Below are positions 26,648 through 33,904 of a DNA stretch of 64,000 bases, one piece after another (the stretch's first letter is position 1; each line of letters opens with the position of its first letter). Location: NCBI RefSeq assembly GCF_024758725.1, contig NZ_CP096972.1, positions 1,594,001 to 1,658,000 of the forward strand. The letters are read 5' to 3'. The notes under the pieces were generated by a model. The model saw only the letters and a list, made by a program, of their open reading frames with translations. It was not told where the DNA came from and ran no database searches. This stretch comes from Sphingomonas sp. SUN039. GTDB taxonomy: Bacteria > Pseudomonadota > Alphaproteobacteria > Sphingomonadales > Sphingomonadaceae. The translations under genes were made by a program, and so were the position numbers.

Positions 26648-26994
26648 GCCGCGCGCTTGCCGAACAACGCGGTCGCCGCGCCGAACGCATTGCGGCGTGG
26701 TATTTGCGGATGAAGGGCTGGCGCATCGTCGGCACCCGCGTCCGCACGCCCGTGGGCGAGATCGATATCGTCGCGCGGCGCTTTCGCACGACGGCGTTCG
26801 TCGAGGTCAAGACGCGCGGAACGCTCGCCGAACTCGATTATGCGGTGGACAAGCACCGCTTGCGGCGCGTCGCGGCGGCAGCCTCGGCGCTGGCGGCGCG
26901 GCACGCCTTTCCGGGCGGCGACATCCGCATCGACGTGATCCTCGTCGCACCGGGCCGGATGCCGAAGCATTTGTCGAACGTGTGGGAGGAGTAG
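26644..26994 (+). CDS. yraN: YraN family protein (UPF0102)
   Basis: 116 residues. A small nuclease-fold protein of unknown role. The PD-(D/E)xK-like arrangement appears in GEIDIVARRFRTTAFVEVKTR (Asp...Glu-x-Lys) near residues 38-58. It occurs next to rsmI in most proteobacteria. It is coupled to rsmI by a 4-bp overlap and followed by a palindromic repeat and gshB. Length is in the normal range. Confidence 0.9.
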   Translation: MSRALAEQRGRRAERIAAWYLRMKGWRIVGTRVRTPVGEIDIVARRFRTTAFVEVKTRGTLAELDYAVDKHRLRRVAAAASALAARHAFPGGDIRIDVILVAPGRMPKHLSNVWEE

Positions 26995-27038
26995 CGCCCT
27001 TCGCCGCAGGCATTTCGCCTTGCCGAAAAGGAGCGGGT

Positions 27039-27104
27039 TCACACGAAGCTCACGAAGACACGAGGAAGAACGCCTTACTTTGTGCCTTCGTGAGCTTCGT
27101 GTGA
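27039..27104. repeat. palindromic element with perfect 19-bp arms (yraN-gshB gap)
   Basis: Left arm 27039-27057 (TCACACGAAGCTCACGAAG) and right arm 27086-27104 are exact reverse complements, separated by 28 bases that also contain CACGAGG and GTGCC fragments. It is a different family from the CCCTCTCCC element. Confidence 0.9.
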
Positions 27105-27180
27105 CAGTCGGCACGATGCCACGGCATGAAAGCGGTTTCGCCGGGGTGACGAAGTGCCGGACGGGCGATAGGAGGTACCC

Positions 27181-28134
27181 ATGACCCTCCGCATCGCTTT
27201 CCAAATGGACCCCCTGCCGGGGCTCAATATCGCCGGTGACTCCACCTTCGCGCTGATGCTATCGGCGCAGGCACGCGGCTATACGCTCTACTATTACGGC
27301 GTGAACGACCTGACGTGGCAGGACGGGCGGCTCTACGCGATGGCGTGGCCGGTCGCGGTAAGGCGCGAGGTCGGCAACCATTTCACCCTCGGCGAACCGC
27401 AAATCCTCGACCTCGGCCGCGACGTCGATGTCGTGTGGATGCGGCAGGATCCGCCGTTCGACCTGAGCTACATCACCGCGACGCATTTGCTCGAACGCAT
27501 TCATGGCGAAACGCTCGTCGCCAACGACCCCGCCAGCGTCCGCAACGCGCCCGAAAAGCTGTTCGTGCTCGATTACGCCCGCTTCATGCCGCCGACGATG
27601 ATCACGCGGTCGCTGGGCGCGACGCGCAAGTTCCTCGAAACGCACGGCGAGATCGTCATCAAGCCGCTGCACGGCAATGGCGGCAAGGCGATTTTCAAGA
27701 TCGGCCGCTCGGCTGAGAACCTGTCGTCGCTGATGGAAATGTTCAACGGCGCGTACGTCGAGCCGCACATGGTGCAGGCTTTCCTGCCTAGCGTGACCGC
27801 AGGCGACAAGCGCATCGTGCTCGTCGATGGCGAAGTCGCGGGCGCAGTCAACCGCATCCCCGGCGAAGGCGAAATCCGCAGCAACCTCGCGGTCGGCGGC
27901 ACCGCGGCGAAGACCGAGCTCACCCCGCGTGAAGCCGAAATCTGCGCGGCAATGGGGCCGGAACTCAAGAAGCGCGGCCTGATCTTCGTCGGCATCGACG
28001 TGATCGGCGGCGAGTGGCTGACCGAGATCAACGTGACCTCGCCGACGGGAATCGTGGCGATCGACCGGTTCAACGGGACCGATACGGCGGGGATGATTTG
28101 GGAAGCGGTCGAGGGGCGGTTGGCTTTGGGCTGA
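27181..28134 (+). CDS. gshB: glutathione synthetase
   Basis: 317 residues. An ATP-grasp enzyme joining gamma-glutamylcysteine and glycine, cytoplasmic. N terminus IAFQMDPLPGLNIAGDSTFALMLSAQARGY; MRQDPPFDLSYI; the ATP-grasp loops IVIKPLHGNGGKAIFKI and LIFVGIDVIGGEWLTEINVTSPTG. A strong GGAGG lies 5-6 bases before the ATG. Gene order rsmI-yraN-gshB is conserved in alphaproteobacteria. Length is typical. Confidence 0.96.
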   Translation: MTLRIAFQMDPLPGLNIAGDSTFALMLSAQARGYTLYYYGVNDLTWQDGRLYAMAWPVAVRREVGNHFTLGEPQILDLGRDVDVVWMRQDPPFDLSYITATHLLERIHGETLVANDPASVRNAPEKLFVLDYARFMPPTMITRSLGATRKFLETHGEIVIKPLHGNGGKAIFKIGRSAENLSSLMEMFNGAYVEPHMVQAFLPSVTAGDKRIVLVDGEVAGAVNRIPGEGEIRSNLAVGGTAAKTELTPREAEICAAMGPELKKRGLIFVGIDVIGGEWLTEINVTSPTGIVAIDRFNGTDTAGMIWEAVEGRLALG

Positions 28135-28136
28135 TG

Positions 28137-28568
28137 TTACTGGGGCATCGAGCCGGCTGCACATGTGAATGGCACCATGCCCGCAAGCAGTGAATCCGGT
28201 ATGATTGGCTCCAAATCTTCCGGCTTACCTTTGGATTGATAGACCACTTGCCGAGCGGAATTGTAATTGAGCAACAAAACGGTTGAATGCCAATTTCTGC
28301 GGCAGTCGAGGCGTTCATACACCAGCGATTGTATCACTCCCTTCTGATCGGGAACGTCACTGTCGTATTTGAACCAAACATCAATCATGCCATCGCCAGC
28401 GCGACGTATCGTTTCCATGTTAATCCACATCGTCATGTGCGGAGCGTGGGGTGGGTCGTAGCGTCCAGCCTGAACCCATGGCCAGAATGGATACTTCGGA
28501 TCGCTGGCAGCGTGGGCTTGAGCGCCGCACAATGCCAACAGGCAAGCAAGAAGAACAGTTCGCTTCAT
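28137..28568 (-). CDS. exported adhesin-E-like protein
   Basis: 143 residues with a signal peptide (MKRTVLLACLLALCGAQAHA). The mature domain has the pattern of surface-adhesin protein E-like domains (PF16747 type): MTMWINMETIRRAGDGMIDVWFKYD near 45-70, LVYERLDCRRNWHSTV with a Cys, and the end VPFTCAAG with a second Cys for a disulfide. AT-content is higher than in the flanking genes. Convergent with gshB and separated from xerC by only 18 bp. Function is guessed from fold resemblance. Confidence 0.6.
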   Translation of the reverse strand: MKRTVLLACLLALCGAQAHAASDPKYPFWPWVQAGRYDPPHAPHMTMWINMETIRRAGDGMIDVWFKYDSDVPDQKGVIQSLVYERLDCRRNWHSTVLLLNYNSARQVVYQSKGKPEDLEPIIPDSLLAGMVPFTCAAGSMPQ

Positions 28569-28586
28569 TCGGGACTATTGCGCCAC

Positions 28587-29648
28587 TTAACTGAGATTGT
28601 CACTCATCGCCCGAGGATGCGCGTTCCGATACACATCGAGCAAGTGCGCCGTATCAACCGACGTGTAGATCTGCGTCGATGTCAAACTCGCATGGCCCAG
28701 CAGCTCCTGCAGCGACCGTAAATCCGCGCCCCGCGCCAGCAGGTGCGTCGCAAAGCTGTGGCGCAGCGCGTGCGGTGTGGTTCGCTCCGCCAGCCCCAGG
28801 CGCGTCCGCGCGATCCGCACCGAGCGCCGCACGGTCGACGGATCGAGCGGCCCGCCACGCACGCCGCGGAATAGCGGCGTCGTCCGGTCGCAGGGGTGCG
28901 GGCATGCCGCGACATAGATTTCGATCGCCTCGCTGACTTGCGGGAGCAGCGGCACCATCCGCGTCTTGTCGCGCTTGCCGGTCACCGCCATGACCTTGCC
29001 CAGCGGCAGCACCGCGCCGGTCAGCCCCAGCGCCTCGCCGATCCGCAGCCCCGCGCCATAGAGCAGCATCAGCACCGCCCAGTCGCGCGCCGCAATCCAT
29101 TCCTCGCGGCCCTGCCCTGCCACGTCCTCGGCCAATGCCATCGCCTCGGCGGGCGAGACCGGGCGCGGGACGCCGCGCTTGACCTTCGACCCGCGCATCC
29201 GGGGCATCGCATCATCGCCGCCGGTGAACTGGATGAACGCCCGCACCGCCGACAATTCACGCGCGGCGCTGGCGTTGCACAGGCCATCGGCGCGGCGGCT
29301 GGCGAGGTAATCGCGCAGCTGGCGGGCGTCGGGCGCGGTGGTACCACCGAGATGTTCGACCAGCCGCTCAGCGGTCGCAACATAGGCGCGGACGGTGTGC
29401 GGCGACCGGCGGCGGTCGCGGGTGAGGTGGGCGGCGAAGGCGAGAACGCTCTGCCCCTCTCCCCTTGCGGGAGAGGGCGACTCGCGCGAAGCGCGGCGGG
29501 GAGAGGGGTCGGGCGCGTCTGCGCCCGTAAAGACAGCGGTGTTTGCGGACAGAACGAGTCTTTCAGCCGCAGACGCGGCTGGCCCCTCTCCCGCCCAGCG
29601 GGCACCCTCCCCCGCGAGGGGGGAGGGGCTAGTCTGCCCTTTACCCAA
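28587..29648 (-). CDS. xerC: tyrosine recombinase XerC, 5' end altered by a repeat
   Basis: Site-specific recombinase resolving chromosome dimers at dif. The catalytic set is intact: Arg in [57 protein letters not shown] with H-x-x-R, His and Tyr nucleophile. The C-terminal ~285 residues from [21 protein letters not shown] match family length. About 68 residues ahead of that are encoded by the palindromic repeat ([12 protein letters not shown]..., [11 protein letters not shown]) and are not protein-like. The only in-frame start is TTG at 29646-29648, which overlaps the end of fsa; no canonical start remains near the natural N terminus. Expression may be impaired, or the extension may be tolerated. 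Confidence 0.85.
   Translation of the reverse strand: MGKGQTSPSPLAGEGARWAGEGPAASAAERLVLSANTAVFTGADAPDPSPRRASRESPSPARGEGQSVLAFAAHLTRDRRRSPHTVRAYVATAERLVEHLGGTTAPDARQLRDYLASRRADGLCNASAARELSAVRAFIQFTGGDDAMPRMRGSKVKRGVPRPVSPAEAMALAEDVAGQGREEWIAARDWAVLMLLYGAGLRIGEALGLTGAVLPLGKVMAVTGKRDKTRMVPLLPQVSEAIEIYVAACPHPCDRTTPLFRGVRGGPLDPSTVRRSVRIARTRLGLAERTTPHALRHSFATHLLARGADLRSLQELLGHASLTSTQIYTSVDTAHLLDVYRNAHPRAMSDNLS
29454..29628. repeat. composite palindromic repeat, copy 3 (5' end of xerC)
   Basis: Two units, about 29454-29510 (CCCCTCTCCCC...GGGGAGAGGGG) and about 29580-29628 (CCCCTCTCCCG...GGGGGAGGGG), flank a 70-base spacer. The whole lies in the translated 5' part of xerC on the minus strand. It is the most diverged and longest copy. 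Confidence 0.8.
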
Positions 29649-30294
29649 TCGTCTGCCCCGTCTTCGCCCAATCAGCCATGAACCCGGCGATCCCCTTGTC
29701 GGTCAGCGGGTGGTTGAACAGCGCCTTGATCACCGCCGGCGGCGCAGTCATCACGTCGGCACCGATGCGCGCGCTCTCAAGGATGTGGATCGGGTGCCGC
29801 ACGCTCGCGACCAGAATTTCGGTGTCGAACGCGTAATTGTCGTAGATCAGCCGGATATCGCGGATCAGGTCCATCCCGTCCTGCCCGATATCGTCGAGCC
29901 GCCCGACGAACGGCGAAATGAAGGTCGCACCAGCCTTGGCCGCGAGCAGCGCTTGTGCAGGCGCAAAGCACAACGTCACATTGACCTGCGTCCCCTCGCC
30001 GGTCAGCGCCTTGCACGTCTTCAGCCCGTCCAGCGTCAGCGGCACTTTCACGCAAACATTGTCGGCGAGTTTCCGCAGGATTTCGGCCTCGCGCATCATG
30101 CCCGCATGATCGATCGCCACGACTTCGGCCGACACCGGCCCGTCGGTCAGTGCGCAAATCTCCTTTACGACATCCAGAAACTGCCGCCCCGATTTGGCGA
30201 TCAGCGAGGGATTGGTCGTCACCCCGTCGAGCAATCCCGTCGCCGCCAGCTCGGCAATGTCGGCAGTATCGGCGGTATCGACGAAAAACTTCAT
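29641..30294 (-). CDS. fsa: fructose-6-phosphate aldolase / transaldolase family (TalC/FsaA type)
   Basis: 217 residues from [13 protein letters not shown]. The small single-domain transaldolase family: [16 protein letters not shown], the Schiff-base Lys in [45 protein letters not shown], and [21 protein letters not shown]. It interconverts sugar phosphates; whether it acts as transaldolase or F6P aldolase cannot be told from sequence. A start 4 codons upstream (GTG) was rejected in favour of the family-typical MKFF. Sits between priA-side genes and xerC. Confidence 0.92.
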   Translation of the reverse strand: MKFFVDTADTADIAELAATGLLDGVTTNPSLIAKSGRQFLDVVKEICALTDGPVSAEVVAIDHAGMMREAEILRKLADNVCVKVPLTLDGLKTCKALTGEGTQVNVTLCFAPAQALLAAKAGATFISPFVGRLDDIGQDGMDLIRDIRLIYDNYAFDTEILVASVRHPIHILESARIGADVMTAPPAVIKALFNHPLTDKGIAGFMADWAKTGQTIG

Positions 30295-30308
30295 GGGAGT
30301 GCTCACCT

Positions 30309-30337
30309 TTGTCGGTCGTTGCGGATGCGACTAATGC
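30309..30337 (+). promoter_or_regulatory. promoter candidate for the 109-residue exported protein gene
   Basis: TTGTCG (30309-30314), 17-base spacer, TAATGC (30332-30337), 50 bases ahead of the ATG in the short divergent gap with fsa. Confidence 0.3.
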
Positions 30338-30387
30338 CGCGCCCGTGCGTTACGGTGCCCGTCTATCCAGTTCCAAGGAGAAAAACG

Positions 30388-30717
30388 ATGCGAAAACTTA
30401 CCCTCATTGCCGTGCTCGGTAGTCTGGCAGTCAGCGTCCCTGCCTTCGCCGATGTCGGGATCGATATCCGGATCGTCGATCTGCAACGACAGGTCGATGC
30501 CGGCAAGCGTTCGGGCAAGCTCAGCATCGGCGAACGTGTTCGCCTGACCAACGAGATCAAGGCGACGAAGCGCATCGTCGAGCGTTACGAAAACAGCGGC
30601 GGACGCTTCACGCGCCCCGAAAAGCGCGCCGTTCAGGACCGGCTCGACCGGATCCAGTTCCATATCAGTACGGCGAAGCGCAACGGCGTGCGGGGGCCGA
30701 ACGACGTGCCGTTTTAA
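30388..30717 (+). CDS. small exported basic helical protein
   Basis: 109 residues; signal peptide 1-21 (RKLTLIAVLGSLAVSVPAFA). The mature ~88 residues are rich in R and K with regular helical spacing: IRIVDLQRQVDAGKRSGKLS, VRLTNEIKATKRIVERYENSGG, and RAVQDRLDRIQFHISTAKR. Seen widely in sphingomonads as an uncharacterised periplasmic protein; the pattern LSxxExxRLxxExxxIxxxE suggests paired helices. AAGGAG lies 9 bases upstream. Divergent from fsa; convergent with the DUF4197 gene (7-bp gap). Function unknown. Confidence 0.75.
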   Translation: MRKLTLIAVLGSLAVSVPAFADVGIDIRIVDLQRQVDAGKRSGKLSIGERVRLTNEIKATKRIVERYENSGGRFTRPEKRAVQDRLDRIQFHISTAKRNGVRGPNDVPF

Positions 30718-30724
30718 GCCCTAG

Positions 30725-31408
30725 CTACCGCGCCAGCCCGAACACGGCGGCGATCAGCGGATCGCCGGTCGATGACGGGTTGGCGCGGATCGCGGCTTCC
30801 TCGCGCCCGATCGCGCGATAGATCCCGTCGGAGGCCTTTTGCGCGACATCGGCGCGCAGCCCCGTGATGTCGATGCCGGTCGCCGCACGCAGCGCCTGCG
30901 TCACGACCCCCGAATCGAACAGCCGCAAGCCGTCGCCGATGCCGGGAATCATTGTTTCGACCAGACGCTGGCCCAATGCGCCCTGCAGCAGCGTCGTGGC
31001 CGCGGTCGGCCCGCCGCGCACGATCGACACCACGTCGCGGATCGGCATGCCCTGAATGACATCGGTCACGACCGGGGCCGCCAGCGCCGCGCCCTTTTCC
31101 GCTGCGCGATTGAGCGAACGCGACAGCCGGTCGCGAAACGCGGTCGATTGCAGGATCGCGCCAAGGATCGAGGTCGCCTGCCCGCCGCCCAGTTGCGGCG
31201 GCAACGCGATGCGCGCGACCTGGCTGTCGAAAAACCCGTTCTCGGCCATCAGCGATGACAAGGCGCGCTGCGCCGAAAGACCGAGCAAGCGCCGGATCGC
31301 CTCGGTCAGGTCGAACCCGCCGCCCATGGTCGCGCATCCCGGCAGCGCGAGCAGCGGTGCCAGTGTTGCCGTCGCGAGCAGTGCCCGCCGTCCGATGATG
31401 TCAGTCAT
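30725..31408 (-). CDS. DUF4197 family lipoprotein
   Basis: 227 residues. The N-terminal signal has an RR pair (IGRRALLATATLAPLLALPGC) and ends in a lipobox with Cys ~25, so Tat- or Sec-exported and lipid-anchored. The mature part matches DUF4197: LTEAIRRLLGLSAQRALSSLM, FFDSQVARIALPPQL, QGMPIRDVVSIVRGG, and a C-terminal GIYRAIGREEAAIRANP segment. Function unknown. Divergent from priA by 50 bp. Confidence 0.85.
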   Translation of the reverse strand: MTDIIGRRALLATATLAPLLALPGCATMGGGFDLTEAIRRLLGLSAQRALSSLMAENGFFDSQVARIALPPQLGGGQATSILGAILQSTAFRDRLSRSLNRAAEKGAALAAPVVTDVIQGMPIRDVVSIVRGGPTAATTLLQGALGQRLVETMIPGIGDGLRLFDSGVVTQALRAATGIDITGLRADVAQKASDGIYRAIGREEAAIRANPSSTGDPLIAAVFGLAR

Positions 31409-31458
31409 GGCAACCTCCCCCTGTTGCTTGCGGGTGATTAAACCCTAGTTGCAGGGCG

Positions 31459-33756
31459 ATGTCACGCGCCCGCGTCCTTACCCTGAACGCCGCATTGGGG
31501 CCGCTCGATTACCGCGTGCCGCACGGCATGCAGGTCGAGCCGGGCAGCATCGTGCTTGCCCCGCTCGGACCGCGCCAGCTGGCCGGGGTGGTGTGGGAGG
31601 CAGAACATATGCCCTCGGACGCGGAGGTCGGCGACAACCGGCTCCGCAACCTGCTGTCGGTGTACGACCTGCCGCCGCTAGCCGCGCCGCTCAGGCGGCT
31701 GATCGAATGGACGGCAAACTATTACCTCGCCCCCCCGGCAGCGGTGCTGCGGATGGCGCTGGCAAGTGCGAGCGCGCTCGATGACCGGCGGAATGTGGTG
31801 GAGTATCGGGTCGCACAGCTCCCTCTCCCTGCAGGGGAGAGGGACAGCGCGGGGTTGCAACCCGCGCAGGGTGAGGGCGCGAGTGAGGATTCAACCCCTC
31901 ACCCCGCCGCGCTTCGCGCGAGTCGACCCTCTCCCCTGGAGGGAGAGGGTAGGCAGTTCCGCCTCACCCCCCAACGCGCCCAAGCCCTCGAACGCATCGG
32001 CGAGCGGCAGGGTCTCGTCCGCGAACTCGCCACCATCGCGGACGTCAGCGACGGCGTTATCCGCGGCCTCGTCAAGGCGGGACTGATCGAGGCCGTCGAG
32101 GTGACCGTCGACGACCCCTACCCCCTGCCCGACCCCGGCTTCGCTCCACCCCAATTGTCGAATGCCCAAACCGCCGCAGCCACTGCGCTCGTCGCCGATG
32201 TCGCCGCCCGCGCCTTCGCCCCGACCTTGCTCGACGGCGTCACGGGCTCAGGCAAGACCGAGGTGTATTTCGAAGCCATTGCCGAAGCACTGCGCCAAGG
32301 CCGCCAGACCCTCGTCCTTCTCCCCGAAATCGCGCTGACCGAGCCGTTCCTGCGCCGTTTCGAGGCGCGTTTCGGGCATCAGCCGGTCGCCTGGCATTCG
32401 GGCCTGCGCCAGTCGCAGCGCCGCCGTGCGTGGCGCGCGATTGCCAGCGGCGAGGCGAAAGTCACCGTCGGTGCGCGCTCCGCCCTGTTCCTCCCCTATC
32501 GCGACCTTGCGCTGATCGTCATCGACGAGGCGCACGAGACCAGTTTCAAGCAGGAGGACGGCGTCCATTACCACGCCCGCGACGTCGCAGTGATGCGCGC
32601 GCGGTTCGAGGGGTGCCCCGTCGTCCTCGCCAGCGCGACCCCCGCCATTGAAACGCGGCAACAGGTCGCGCTGGGCAATTACAACGAACTGAAACTCCCC
32701 GGCCGTTACGGCGCGGCGCAGATGCCGAGCATTGCCGCCATCGACCTGACGCAGGACGTGCCGCCGCGCGGACGCTGGCTCGCCCCCACGCTCGTCACTG
32801 CATTGGAAGACGTGCTCGAACGGCAGGAACAGGCGCTGCTGTTCCTCAACCGCCGGGGCTACGCGCCGCTGACGCTCTGCCGCCACTGCGGCCACCGCTT
32901 TCAGTGTCCGAATTGCACCGCGTGGATGGTCGAGCACCGCCTGCTCGCGCGGCTCCAGTGCCACCATTGCGGCCATGTCATGTCGCCGCCGAAGAAGTGC
33001 CCCGAATGCGGCGAAGAGGACTCGCTGGTCGCCTGCGGCCCCGGCGTCGAACGCATCGCCGACGAGGTGGCCGAGCTCTTCCCCGAGGCGCGCCGCGCCA
33101 TCGTCACGTCCGACACGCTCTGGTCCCCCGCCAAGGCCGCCGAGTTCGTCGGCAAGATGGAAGCGGGCGAAATCGACATCGTCATCGGCACGCAATTGGT
33201 GACCAAGGGCTATCACTTCCCCAACCTCACGCTGGTCGGCGTCATCGATGCCGACCTCGGCCTGCAGGGCGGCGACCTGCGCGCGGCCGAGCGCAGCTTT
33301 CAGCAGATCATGCAGGTCGCCGGACGCGCGGGGCGCGGGGTCAAGCCGGGCAAGGTCTTCGTCCAGACGCACGAACCCGGCGCGCCGGTCATCGAGGCTT
33401 TGGTCTCGGGCGACGCCGACAGTTTCTACGCCGCCGAAACCGAAAGCCGCCGCGACGCGGGCGCACCCCCGTTCGGGCGGCTCGCGGCGATCATCATTTC
33501 CTCGGAAAACCAGCGCGAAGCCGCCGACACCGCGCAGCGCATCGCCAAATCGGCACCGCAGATCGACGGCATGGAAGTCTTCGGCCCCGCCCCCGCCCCG
33601 CTCGCGATGCTGCGCGGCCGCCACCGCATCCGCCTCCTCATCCACGCCCGCCGCGCGCTCGACGTGCAGGACGTGATCCGGGGATGGCTGGGCGGCGTGG
33701 AGTGGAGCGCGAAAGTGCGCGTCGCGGTGGATGTCGATCCCTATTCGTTCGTTTAA
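31459..33756 (+). CDS. priA: primosomal protein N' (PriA helicase) carrying an in-frame repeat insertion
   Basis: 765 residues. Restarts collapsed replication forks. N-terminal 3'-DNA-binding domain (~1-115), then the helicase: Walker A GVTGSGKTEVYF, DEAH box VIDEAHETS, SATPAIETRQQVALGNY, and the zinc knuckles CRHCGH, CPNC, CHHC, CPEC within 475-520. The interval at residues ~121-166 (LPLPAGERDSAGLQ..., SPLEGEGRQ) is the translation of a 130-bp palindromic repeat. It lies between the 3'BD and winged-helix region, where an extra loop should be least harmful. Motifs downstream are intact, so the gene is probably functional. Divergent from the DUF4197 gene. Confidence 0.95.
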   Translation: MSRARVLTLNAALGPLDYRVPHGMQVEPGSIVLAPLGPRQLAGVVWEAEHMPSDAEVGDNRLRNLLSVYDLPPLAAPLRRLIEWTANYYLAPPAAVLRMALASASALDDRRNVVEYRVAQLPLPAGERDSAGLQPAQGEGASEDSTPHPAALRASRPSPLEGEGRQFRLTPQRAQALERIGERQGLVRELATIADVSDGVIRGLVKAGLIEAVEVTVDDPYPLPDPGFAPPQLSNAQTAAATALVADVAARAFAPTLLDGVTGSGKTEVYFEAIAEALRQGRQTLVLLPEIALTEPFLRRFEARFGHQPVAWHSGLRQSQRRRAWRAIASGEAKVTVGARSALFLPYRDLALIVIDEAHETSFKQEDGVHYHARDVAVMRARFEGCPVVLASATPAIETRQQVALGNYNELKLPGRYGAAQMPSIAAIDLTQDVPPRGRWLAPTLVTALEDVLERQEQALLFLNRRGYAPLTLCRHCGHRFQCPNCTAWMVEHRLLARLQCHHCGHVMSPPKKCPECGEEDSLVACGPGVERIADEVAELFPEARRAIVTSDTLWSPAKAAEFVGKMEAGEIDIVIGTQLVTKGYHFPNLTLVGVIDADLGLQGGDLRAAERSFQQIMQVAGRAGRGVKPGKVFVQTHEPGAPVIEALVSGDADSFYAAETESRRDAGAPPFGRLAAIIISSENQREAADTAQRIAKSAPQIDGMEVFGPAPAPLAMLRGRHRIRLLIHARRALDVQDVIRGWLGGVEWSAKVRVAVDVDPYSFV
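31821..31950. repeat. composite palindromic repeat, copy 4, inside priA
   Basis: Begins CCCTCTCCCTGCAGGGGAGAGGG and ends with CTCTCCCCTGGAGGGAGAGGG, with inner GGGTGAGGG / CCCTCACCCC pairing and a GCGGGGTTGCAACCCGC stem. Same architecture as the intergenic copies but fully open in the priA frame. Confidence 0.88.
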
Positions 33757-33760
33757 TTTT

Positions 33761-33891
33761 CCCTCTCCCTGAAGGGGAGAGGGACAGAGCGGCGTTGCAA
33801 GCCGCTCAGGGTGAGGGCACGAGTGAACGTCACACCCTCACCCTGCCTGCGTTGCAACCGCAGGCTGTCCCTCTCCCCTTCAGGGAGAGGG
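33761..33891. repeat. composite palindromic repeat, copy 5 (priA-protease gap)
   Basis: Outer arms CCCTCTCCCTGAAGGGGAGAGGG and CCCTCTCCCCTTCAGGGAGAGGG with GCGGCGTTGCAAGCCGC-type inner stem. Closest relative of copy 4. It starts 5 bp after the priA stop and ends right before the TAGGAAAG ribosome-binding site of the protease gene. Confidence 0.88.
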
Positions 33892-33904
33892 TAGGAAAGT
33901 TCGC

